Positions 1 through 5,009 of a stretch of 5,009 bases of DNA are shown here, one piece after another. Every line of letters begins with the position of its first letter. Position 1 is the stretch's first letter. The translations under genes and the position numbers were made by a program. This DNA comes from Clostridia bacterium (GTDB lineage: Bacteria; Bacillota; Clostridia; Oscillospirales; CAG-272): contig JAFQJX010000096.1 of assembly GCA_017397205.1 (NCBI GenBank), forward strand, positions 1-5,009, read 5' to 3'. The notes under the pieces were generated by a model that was not told the origin of the DNA, ran no database searches, and saw nothing but the letters and a program-made list of their open reading frames with translations.

Positions 1-1401
1 CTCACAGGATGCGTTGATCACGCGCGGGGTATCCAGCGCGTACATCTTCAGCTCCGTGTAGTGCGTGGTCGCGCAGGAAAGCGCACCCGCCGTCCGCGCG
101 TGCTCCAGAATGGCAATGGCAAGCGCAGCTCCCTCCACGGGGTCGGTCCCTGCCCCAAGCTCATCAAAGAGTAAGAGGGATTTGTCGGTCATATTTGCAA
201 GGATCTCCGCCACCGTCACCATGTGCGAGGAGAAGGTGGAAAGAGATGCCTCAATGCTCTGCTCGTCACCGATATCTACCAGGATGGCATCAAAAATGCC
301 CGTGCGGCTCCCCTCGTCGCAGGGGATGTGCAGCCCTGACTGTGCCATCGCCGCAAAGAGTCCCAGCGTTTTCAGGGTGACGGTTTTACCGCCCGTGTTG
401 GGACCCGTAATAATGAGCGTATCATATTCGCCGCCAAGCCCTACTGTCACAGGCACCACCCTGTCCTTATCAATCAGGGGATGACGCGCACGGCGCAGCT
501 CAATTTCCTGCGTATCAAGCAGGGTCGGGCAGGTCGCGCGCATACTCTCCGCAAGCCCCGCACAGCCAAAGATATAGGACAGCTCCACCATATTGCGGTA
601 ATTCAGAGCAAGCGAGGTGGCGCAGTCACCGCACAGGGCGCTCAACTCCGCAAGAATGCGCTCAATTTCGCGCTCCTCCTTGATTTGCAGGGCGCGGAGG
701 TCATTGTTCGCGTCCACAACCGCCATTGGCTCAATGAACACCGTAGCGCCCGAGGAGGAGGTATCGTGAATAATCCCCTTGACCTCGGAGCGGTACTCCT
801 GCTTGACGGGAATGACGTAGCGCCCGTCACGCAGGGTCACCACCTGCTCCTGAAGCGCTCTGCTCTTATTTCCGCTGACGTAGCCCATCAAGCTTTCCTT
901 GATGCGCCCCTGCGCCGCGCGGATGCTGCGGCGGATATCCCACAGGGCGGGGCTGGCGTTGTCTGCAATCACGTCGGGGGCAAGAATAGCGCCCGAGATA
1001 CGGCTTTCCAGCGTTTTATTCGGCATCAGGCGCGCAAAAATCTCGTCCAGGCAGGTGGCAAAGGTGCGGTCGGTGTGTCCGTAATCGTAGCACGCCTTGG
1101 TCGCGCGCAGCAGGGCGGCAATGGCAAGCAGCTCCTGGCACGAGAGAGTTGCTCCCTTCTCTGCACGCTCACAGGATGCTGGAATCTCCTCGTTTGCGTC
1201 AAAGGGAGGGTACCCCTTGTGGCAGAGAAGCCGCCGTGCGTCCGTCGTGCGGGCAAGCCGCCGCGCCACCTCCACGGGGTCGTCTGTGGGAGTCAGGGAG
1301 AGCGCCCGTTGCTTTGCGCCCTTGACGGAGCAAAAGCCCGCCAGCATGGCGGTGATTTTATCAAATTCCAGGATGCCCTTTGTTTTTTCGCTGAAAATCA
1401 T
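1..1401 (-). CDS. mutS2: MutS2 family ATPase (endonuclease MutS2), N-terminal 467 residues, cut by the window edge
   Basis: I translated this frame from the ATG at 1401 to position 1 and found no stop; 467 residues are visible of roughly 790 usual for the family. There is no mismatch-recognition domain, as expected for MutS2. Residues 1 to about 300 are the core/lever/clamp region, including RDGRYVIPVK and HDTSSSGATVFIEP. The ATPase follows: Walker A GPNTGGKT at 333-340, GDEQS at 378-382, signature STFSSHM at 388-394, Walker B with DELGAGTDP at 413-421, and the H-loop histidine at 447. The frame leaves the window at NASCE, before the coiled coil and C-terminal Smr domain, so nuclease capacity cannot be judged. 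The start has a good SD (GGGAGG) overlapping the recO stop, with recO 10 bases upstream. MutS2 proteins are known to suppress recombination in some bacteria and to act on collided ribosomes in Bacillus subtilis. Which role applies here is not visible. Confidence 0.96.
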   Translation of the reverse strand, partial: MIFSEKTKGILEFDKITAMLAGFCSVKGAKQRALSLTPTDDPVEVARRLARTTDARRLLCHKGYPPFDANEEIPASCERAEKGATLSCQELLAIAALLRATKACYDYGHTDRTFATCLDEIFARLMPNKTLESRISGAILAPDVIADNASPALWDIRRSIRAAQGRIKESLMGYVSGNKSRALQEQVVTLRDGRYVIPVKQEYRSEVKGIIHDTSSSGATVFIEPMAVVDANNDLRALQIKEEREIERILAELSALCGDCATSLALNYRNMVELSYIFGCAGLAESMRATCPTLLDTQEIELRRARHPLIDKDRVVPVTVGLGGEYDTLIITGPNTGGKTVTLKTLGLFAAMAQSGLHIPCDEGSRTGIFDAILVDIGDEQSIEASLSTFSSHMVTVAEILANMTDKSLLLFDELGAGTDPVEGAALAIAILEHARTAGALSCATTHYTELKMYALDTPRVINASCE

Positions 1402-1402
1402 G

Positions 1403-1411
1403 GCTCCTCCC
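1403..1411 (-). promoter_or_regulatory. mutS2 ribosome binding site
   Basis: The 10 bases between the recO TGA and the mutS2 ATG are almost all SD: GGGAGGAG, two bases before the ATG at 1401. It begins immediately after the recO stop, so ribosomes ending recO sit on the mutS2 initiation site. It supports ATG 1401 as the start. Confidence 0.75.
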
Positions 1412-2203
1412 TCACTGTGTCACTTGCTTGTAAAAATCAAGCGTTTGATAATGCTTGTCCGTGTGCCAGGCAAGATACTCCTCTGCGGCGCGCGCAAGGA
1501 GCATATGGTCCTCCTCTTTCGTCAGGCGGAAGGAAAACAGGCGGTTGACAGGTGCGTTGACAATATAGCGGATGCTGTGCCGCACCCCCTCGGATATCAG
1601 GCAGATACTGGCATTGTCCTCTCCTTCCTCCCTTGCCTCACGGGCGGCAAGGGTGCCGCGGCACTCGCCGCAAACGAGGTGCCCCTTTGCAATATGCAAC
1701 ACGAACTCTCCGTCCGTTTTCGCACAGTAGGCACAGCCCTCAACGTCGGGCATAAAGCCCAACAGGCAGGACAAGCGAAGCTCAAAGGCACACTTGATAT
1801 GAGAGAGCGGATAAAGCTTGTTGGAAATGGCATACAGGGTGTTGAGCGTCAGGCGCAAAAGGGCGTCGTCGGGCTGCTCCGTCCCCGTATAGCTGATGAC
1901 CTCGCAGACGTAGGAGGCAAGTGCCGCCTCACCAAGTCCCGTGCGAAGCTCGTAGAAGGTTTCCTCAAGGTCCACCTCCTTCAGGGTATATTTCCCGCCC
2001 GACGCGGACAGCAGATATTTCCCGTAGCAAAAGGGCTGGGTTGCCGCCATATAACGGTTTTTGAGCTGCTTTGCCCCCCCTGCGAACACGGAAATCAGCC
2101 CTGCCTCAGCCGTCAGCAGGGATAACATTCTATCTCTCTCTCCAATGTCCGTGCAGCTGACTACCAGCCCATGGACCTCCGTGTCCTTTGTTTGCTTTTT
2201 CAC
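1412..2203 (-). CDS. recO: DNA repair protein RecO
   Basis: 263 residues, close to the usual 240-270. RecO works with RecR (and RecF) to load RecA onto SSB-coated single-stranded DNA during gap and break repair. The N-terminal OB-fold region carries the family pattern GERDRMLSLLTAEAGLISVF (21-40), followed by KNRYMAATQPFCY. The C-terminal part has a four-cysteine zinc site: Cys157, Cys160, Cys178 and Cys181 (CAYC and CGEC). The start is a GTG at 2203. An in-frame TAA lies only two codons upstream and the next ATG (residue 26) would remove part of the OB fold, so GTG is effectively forced. It overlaps the era stop as GTGA. There is no well-placed SD, only GGGG about 11 bases upstream and a GGA directly abutting the start, so translation probably depends on ribosomes finishing era. 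mutS2 follows after 10 bases. Confidence 0.96.
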   Translation of the reverse strand: MKKQTKDTEVHGLVVSCTDIGERDRMLSLLTAEAGLISVFAGGAKQLKNRYMAATQPFCYGKYLLSASGGKYTLKEVDLEETFYELRTGLGEAALASYVCEVISYTGTEQPDDALLRLTLNTLYAISNKLYPLSHIKCAFELRLSCLLGFMPDVEGCAYCAKTDGEFVLHIAKGHLVCGECRGTLAAREAREEGEDNASICLISEGVRHSIRYIVNAPVNRLFSFRLTKEEDHMLLARAAEEYLAWHTDKHYQTLDFYKQVTQ

Positions 2204-3084
2204 TCCGGCTTATACCCCAAATCGTTCAGGTTAAACTGACTGTCGCGCCACTTTTCCTTGACGCGCACCCAAAGCTCCAGGTTGACCTTGGTGCCGTAAA
2301 GACGCTCCAGCTCAAGGCGCGCTTCCGTGCCGATTTTCTTAAGGGTGGCGCCGCCCTTACCGATAATAATGCCCTTGTGGCTCTGCCGCTCACAATAAAT
2401 CTCCGCGCGGATATTGACAAGGGACTCTCCCTCGGCAAAGTCCTCAATGGATACGGCGGTGCCGTGCGGAATTTCGTCACTTAAGGTGCGGAGCAGCTTT
2501 TCGCGGATGATTTCAGCCGCCATCTGGCGCTCCGTCTGGTCGGTCACGATATCGTCGGGGAAAAACCAGATGCTCTCCTGCAAATACCGCTTGCATTCTT
2601 CAACGACAGTGTCAACGCCCTTTCCGTTTTTGGCGCTGAGCGGCACCACCGCGTCAAACTCGTACGCGGCGGCGTAGGCGGCAATGGTGCGTGCAATGGA
2701 AACGGCGGTAGCGCCGTCCACCTTGTTGACTGCCAGAACGGCAGGCAGCTCCTGCTTTTTCAGGTTTTCAATGATGCCCGCCTCAATGTCACCGATTGCT
2801 TCTCTCGGCTCCACCACCAGAATGGCGGCGTCCGCGCCGCCTAAGGTGTCACCCACCGCCTTGACCATGTAATCCCCCAGCTTGGTGCGGGGGCGGTGCA
2901 TTCCCGGGGTATCAAGAAAGACGAATTGGTCATCACCCACGGTATGAATGCCCGTAATGCGGTTACGGGTGGTCTGGGGGCGCTTGGAAACGATGGCAAC
3001 CTTTTCTCCAAGAATTGCGTTCAGCAGAGTGGATTTTCCTACGTTGGGTCTGCCAACGATGGCAATAAATGCTGTTCTTTTCAT
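2200..3084 (-). CDS. era: GTPase Era, 30S ribosome assembly factor
   Basis: 294 residues, a full-length Era (family about 295-305). Era is a GTPase that binds the 3' end of 16S rRNA and assists late maturation of the small ribosomal subunit. The G domain shows all five motifs: G1 GRPNVGKS (11-18), G2 in QTTRNRITGI (37-46), G3 DTPG (58-61), G4 NKVD (120-123) and G5 SAK (150-152). The C-terminal KH domain carries the GxxG loop in IIIGKGG (239-245), and the protein ends with the family-like LNDLGYK. The ATG at 3084 lies 8 bases after the ybeY stop. The nearest SD-like GAGGAG sits in the last ybeY codons, 14 bases from the ATG, so initiation may rely partly on coupling to ybeY. The stop overlaps the recO start. 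In B. subtilis dgkA and cdd lie between ybeY and era; they are absent here. Confidence 0.98.
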   Translation of the reverse strand: MKRTAFIAIVGRPNVGKSTLLNAILGEKVAIVSKRPQTTRNRITGIHTVGDDQFVFLDTPGMHRPRTKLGDYMVKAVGDTLGGADAAILVVEPREAIGDIEAGIIENLKKQELPAVLAVNKVDGATAVSIARTIAAYAAAYEFDAVVPLSAKNGKGVDTVVEECKRYLQESIWFFPDDIVTDQTERQMAAEIIREKLLRTLSDEIPHGTAVSIEDFAEGESLVNIRAEIYCERQSHKGIIIGKGGATLKKIGTEARLELERLYGTKVNLELWVRVKEKWRDSQFNLNDLGYKPE

Positions 3085-3092
3085 AGTGTCGC

Positions 3093-3584
3093 TTACAACT
3101 CCTCAAGCCGCCCGACAATTTCTCTCTGACGGCGGCACATATCCTCCTCGTCCTCGCCCGACCGCTCATGGTCATAGCCGAGCAGATGCAGGGTGGAATG
3201 AATACACAAAAAGGCAACCTCGCGCAGCAGGGTATTCCCCACCTCCTCCGCCTGCACGGCGGCGCGCTCCAGGGAAATCACAATATCCCCGAGAAGCACG
3301 GGGGTGTCGCCTGCCTCAAGCACCGCGTCGCGCGTTTCGTACTGAGGAAAGGAGAGCACGTCCGTGGGCGCATCCTTTCCGCGGTGCTCAAGATTCAGCG
3401 CCTGAATCTCCGCATTGTCGCAAAAGGTCAGTGAAAGGCAAACGTCCCTGTCAATTCCCTCGTAGGCGAGCGTCTGCAAAACGGCATATCTCGCCACGAT
3501 TTTCATCTCGTAGGAGACCTCGGTCCCCTCGTCTGCACCGAAGTCAATATAAAGACGGTGCTTGTCCGTACAGTAATGCCTCAT
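3093..3584 (-). CDS. ybeY: Endoribonuclease YbeY, 16S rRNA 3'-end maturation factor
   Basis: 163 residues, typical for the UPF0054/YbeY family. YbeY is a zinc-dependent single-strand endoribonuclease implicated in 16S rRNA 3'-end maturation and 70S quality control, and it is functionally linked to Era. The metal-binding motif HSTLHLLGYDH occupies 129-139, with ligands His129, His133 and His139. Other family marks are LNLEHRGKDAPTDVLSFP (63-80), with Arg68 in the conserved arginine position, and LGDIVIS (98-104). Serine follows the first motif histidine where many homologues have glycine; I regard this as ordinary variation. The ATG at 3584 shares one base with the phoH stop (TGATG) and has a clear SD, AGGAG, 6 bases upstream. 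A later ATG at residue 27 would delete the N-terminal strand and is unlikely. A GC-rich hairpin in the phoH tail ends about 3 bases upstream of the SD. Confidence 0.97.
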   Translation of the reverse strand: MRHYCTDKHRLYIDFGADEGTEVSYEMKIVARYAVLQTLAYEGIDRDVCLSLTFCDNAEIQALNLEHRGKDAPTDVLSFPQYETRDAVLEAGDTPVLLGDIVISLERAAVQAEEVGNTLLREVAFLCIHSTLHLLGYDHERSGEDEEDMCRRQREIVGRLEEL

Positions 3585-4603
3585 CAGCTTCTCCTGTCCC
3601 CTCTCCAGGCACCGCGCGGTGCGGGAGGGTTTTCCTTTTCGTATTTCTCGTATGCCTTGATAATCTCCTGAACAAGGCGGTGCCGTACAACGTCACGCTC
3701 CGTAAAGCGGTGTATCTGAATTTCCTTGATGCCGCCCAGTATTTTGGAAGCAATTGCAAGCCCGCTCTTCTTGCCGCCCGGCAGGTCGGTCTGCGAGGGG
3801 TCACCCGTTACCACCGCCTTGGACTGATTTCCAAGGCGCGTCAGAAACATTTTCATCTGCTCTGCCGTGGTATTCTGCGCCTCGTCCAGGATAATGAAGG
3901 AATTGTCCAGCGTGCGCCCGCGCATATACGCAAGCGGTGCAATTTCAATTGTTCCGCGCTCCATATGACGGGAAAAGTTCTCGCTACCCATCATTTCGTA
4001 GAGGGCATCGTAAAGAGGGCGGAGATAGGGGTCAATTTTGTTTTGCAGGTCTCCCGGCAAAAAGCCAAGCTTTTCCCCCGCCTCAACCGCAGGGCGGGTT
4101 AGCACGATGCGGCTGACCTCCTTATTGCGAAGAGCATCCACCGCCATGGCAACGGCAAGAAAGGTTTTTCCCGTTCCCGCAGGACCAAGCCCGAATATGA
4201 CCGTGTTTTTTCTGATTGCCTCAACATACCGCCTTTGTCCAACGGTTTTGGGGCGAATGGGTCTGCCTCGGCAGGTGATGCAAATGACCTCGTGCGTGAG
4301 GGATTCAAACTCCTCCCCCTGCCCGTCTGCAACCATACCAATCACGTATTCCACGGTTTGCTCGTTGACGGCATCCCCTGCCGCCGTCATTTGCCCAAGA
4401 TAGGAAAGCACCGCGATTGCGGCATCTACGCTGTCGGGCTCGCCGCGCACAGTCAGGGCATCGCCCTCCTCAGGCGAGGTGCCGCCCAGATTCTGCACCG
4501 TCACGCCCAGCTTTCCCTCAAGAAGACGCATATTGACGTCAAAGGCGCCAAAAATCGCAGAGGTTTGCTCACTTGAGCTTGTGGTGAAGATTTTCTCAGT
4601 CAT
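3584..4603 (-). CDS. phoH: PhoH family protein (PhoH-like ATPase)
   Basis: 339 residues from the ATG at 4603, the usual size of bacterial PhoH-like proteins. It is a cytoplasmic P-loop ATPase related to the nucleotide-binding half of superfamily 1 helicases; its exact cellular role is unsettled. Residues about 15-70 resemble the KH-like N-terminal region (FDVNMRLLEGKLGV, later LTVRGEP). RPKTVGQRRYVEAI then leads into Walker A GPAGTGKT (140-147). TRPAVEAGEKLGFLPG follows (169-184), then Walker B FIILDEAQN (236-244) and VTGDPSQTDLPGG (264-277). I chose the ATG because AAGGAG lies 4 bases upstream and the protein then begins with the family-like MTEKIFTT. A TTG at 4624 would add seven residues, but it falls inside a hairpin and has no SD. 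The gene follows yqfD after a 52-base gap and overlaps ybeY by one base, an arrangement conserved in Firmicutes. Confidence 0.97.
   Translation of the reverse strand: MTEKIFTTSSSEQTSAIFGAFDVNMRLLEGKLGVTVQNLGGTSPEEGDALTVRGEPDSVDAAIAVLSYLGQMTAAGDAVNEQTVEYVIGMVADGQGEEFESLTHEVICITCRGRPIRPKTVGQRRYVEAIRKNTVIFGLGPAGTGKTFLAVAMAVDALRNKEVSRIVLTRPAVEAGEKLGFLPGDLQNKIDPYLRPLYDALYEMMGSENFSRHMERGTIEIAPLAYMRGRTLDNSFIILDEAQNTTAEQMKMFLTRLGNQSKAVVTGDPSQTDLPGGKKSGLAIASKILGGIKEIQIHRFTERDVVRHRLVQEIIKAYEKYEKENPPAPRGAWRGDRRS
3591..3595 (-). promoter_or_regulatory. ybeY ribosome binding site inside phoH
   Basis: AGGAG on the minus strand within the last phoH codons, 6 bases before the ybeY ATG at 3584. Together with the TGATG stop/start overlap it supports ATG 3584 as the start and suggests coupled translation of phoH and ybeY. 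Confidence 0.75.
3599..3629 (-). other. Potential bulged hairpin in the phoH 3' end, before the ybeY SD
   Basis: The core GCACCGCGCGGTGC (3609-3622) is a 14-base perfect palindrome: 5 bp around a GCGC loop. It extends outward through CC/GG (3605-3606 with 3623-3624) and CCCTC/GAGGG (3599-3603 with 3625-3629), leaving only small one-sided bulges, for about 12 bp in total. It lies in the codons for the Pro/Arg/Gly-rich PhoH tail and ends about 3 bases upstream of the ybeY SD. Neither strand has a T-run after it, so it is not a terminator. Pairing is read by eye and no folding energy was computed. Confidence 0.5.
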
Positions 4604-4607
4604 GAAG

Positions 4608-4613
4608 CTCCTT
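4608..4613 (-). promoter_or_regulatory. phoH ribosome binding site
   Basis: AAGGAG on the minus strand, 4 bases upstream of the ATG at 4603. It decides the phoH start in favour of ATG 4603 over the upstream TTG at 4624, which has no SD. Confidence 0.8.
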
Positions 4614-4615
4614 CG

Positions 4616-4631
4616 CGCGGGCAAGCCCGCG
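4616..4631 (-). other. GC-rich hairpin in the yqfD-phoH spacer, directly before the phoH SD
   Basis: The minus strand reads CGCGGGCTTGCCCGCG, a perfect inverted repeat of 7 bp with TT at the centre; in RNA a 6-bp stem with a CUUG tetraloop is more realistic. It ends 2 bases before the phoH SD. No T-run follows on either strand, so it is not an intrinsic terminator. It could influence ribosome access to phoH or protect a processed 5' end; neither is shown by the sequence alone. Confidence 0.6.
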
Positions 4632-4647
4632 ACTATTTGTTACTTTG

Positions 4648-4675
4648 ATTATATTTTACCGATTTTCTACCTCGA
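4648..4675 (-). promoter_or_regulatory. Possible internal promoter for phoH and downstream genes
   Basis: The minus strand reads TATAAT at 4653-4648, a perfect vegetative -10 hexamer, just past the yqfD stop in an AT-rich pocket within otherwise GC-rich DNA. The -35 is poor: TCGAGG at 4675-4670, 16 bases upstream, matches TTGACA at three positions. TTGCAT at 4681-4676 is too far away (22 bases). There is no extended -10 TG. Transcription would begin near 4641 and the leader would contain the hairpin at 4616-4631. The placement makes sense because yqfD is a sporulation gene whereas phoH-ybeY-era-recO are needed in growth. AT-rich spacers yield chance TATAAT matches, so this is a suggestion. 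Confidence 0.35.
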
Positions 4676-5009
4676 ATGCAAGTGCTTTTCCAATATTGCC
4701 CTCGTAGGTCACCTCCCAGGTGAGCAAAAAGGAGTTTTCCTGCGGCTCCGCCTTGACATTTCTGTCAATCAACGCACCCTCGCCGACAAGGGCGCGCAGC
4801 TGCTCCTCCAGCGCCACCTCGGCAACCCGTTGCGCCTCCGCATCTGACCACGTGCACGTTGTCGCTACCTCCTCGACACGCCGGTATACCGTATAACGGA
4901 CGGGCAAGCGGATAAGCCCGAACAGATACAACTGACGGGTGCTCACAAGATCCCCCTCCTGCCGTCCAAACGAGAGATTCAGCCCAAATGCGGAAAGTGA
5001 CACGCCGAC
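4656..5009 (-). CDS. yqfD: Sporulation protein YqfD, C-terminal fragment (5' end outside the window)
   Basis: The frame is open at the right edge and gives 117 residues ending at TAA 4658-4656. Full-length YqfD is about 390-400 residues, so the first two-thirds, including the membrane segment, lie outside. A GTG near 5003 is internal and not a start. The visible part matches the YqfD C-terminus as I know it: GLNLSFG, then LFGLIRLPVRYTVYRRVEEV, a helical stretch rich in Ala and Glu (SDAEAQRVAEVALEEQLRAL), and strands around NSFLLTWEVTYEGNIGKA. YqfD is a membrane-anchored sporulation protein that normally follows yqfC and precedes phoH. In B. subtilis these genes are expressed in the mother cell under SigE. 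The assignment rests on the family-like pattern plus the position immediately upstream of phoH. The start, promoter and membrane segments cannot be assessed here. Confidence 0.87.
   Translation of the reverse strand, partial: VGVSLSAFGLNLSFGRQEGDLVSTRQLYLFGLIRLPVRYTVYRRVEEVATTCTWSDAEAQRVAEVALEEQLRALVGEGALIDRNVKAEPQENSFLLTWEVTYEGNIGKALAFEVENR

Noticed and set aside
1..1179. The 12-base sequence CTCACAGGATGC occurs at 1-12 and again at 1168-1179
   Set aside because: Both copies are in frame in mutS2 and encode Ala-Ser-Cys-Glu; the flanks do not match, so this is coincidence.
481..2125. Two plus-strand open frames of about 340-355 codons (481-1548 and 1097-2125) opposite mutS2 and recO
   Set aside because: They overlap each other and lie opposite genes whose conserved motifs are intact; no family resemblance was seen.
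2951..2969. Inverted repeat CCCGTAA-5-TTACGGG inside era
   Set aside because: It falls in codons for the conserved switch I region (TRNRITG), where the protein dictates the bases. A 7-bp stem of this kind can arise by chance in 5 kb.
2948..4102. 384-codon open frame on the plus strand, antisense to era, ybeY and phoH
   Set aside because: It crosses three well-supported minus-strand genes and gives a Pro/Arg/Ser-rich protein with no recognisable motifs. Long antisense frames are expected in GC-rich coding DNA.
4604..4624. Upstream TTG start for phoH at 4624, adding seven residues
   Set aside because: The TTG lies in the loop of the hairpin and has no SD, while ATG 4603 has AAGGAG 4 bases upstream and gives the family-like N-terminus.
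4616..4655. Hairpin plus T-rich stretch on the plus strand as a rho-independent terminator
   Set aside because: The sequence after the stem on the plus strand is interrupted (ACTATTTGTTACTTTG) with no real T-tract, and no plus-strand gene exists to terminate. On the minus strand the SD follows instead of a T-run.
1..5009. Search for tRNA, rRNA, CRISPR repeats, transposase remnants, attachment sites or prophage genes
   Set aside because: Intact minus-strand housekeeping genes cover nearly every base; the only gap above 10 bases is 4604-4655. No repeat array or mobile-element motif was seen.

Overview
The window is one stretch of a Clostridia-like (Firmicutes) housekeeping chromosome, with every recognisable gene on the minus strand. 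In transcription order, from high to low coordinates, they are: the 3' end of yqfD (sporulation protein), phoH (PhoH-family ATPase), ybeY (16S rRNA maturation endonuclease), era (ribosome-assembly GTPase), recO (recombinational repair) and the 5' two-thirds of mutS2. The yqfD-phoH-ybeY-era-recO order is a classic Firmicutes arrangement, and yqfD points to an endospore-forming lineage. GC content looks moderate to high (mid-fifties percent by eye). The proteins contain many cysteines, which fits an anaerobic clostridium, but nothing here fixes a genus.

Layout: yqfD runs in from the right edge and stops at 4656. A 52-base AT-rich gap follows, with a TATAAT hexamer and a GC-rich hairpin just upstream of the phoH Shine-Dalgarno (SD) sequence. 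It is the only non-coding stretch of any size. From there to the left edge genes are packed head to tail: phoH/ybeY overlap by 1 base (TGATG), ybeY-era are 8 bases apart, era/recO overlap by 4 bases (GTGA), and recO-mutS2 are 10 bases apart. mutS2 is open at position 1, so the operon continues outside the window. No intrinsic terminator, tRNA, rRNA, mobile element or CRISPR array is visible.

Functionally the cluster joins ribosome maturation (YbeY and Era both act on the 16S rRNA 3' end and the small subunit), a nucleic-acid-linked ATPase (PhoH), DNA repair (RecO) and MutS2, whose family has been linked to recombination control and to rescue of collided ribosomes. Compared with Bacillus subtilis, dgkA and cdd are missing between ybeY and era.

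I see no previously undescribed system. The observations most worth a second look are regulatory: a possible internal promoter separating the sporulation gene from the housekeeping genes, and two GC-rich hairpins ending only 2-3 bases upstream of the phoH and ybeY SD sequences.
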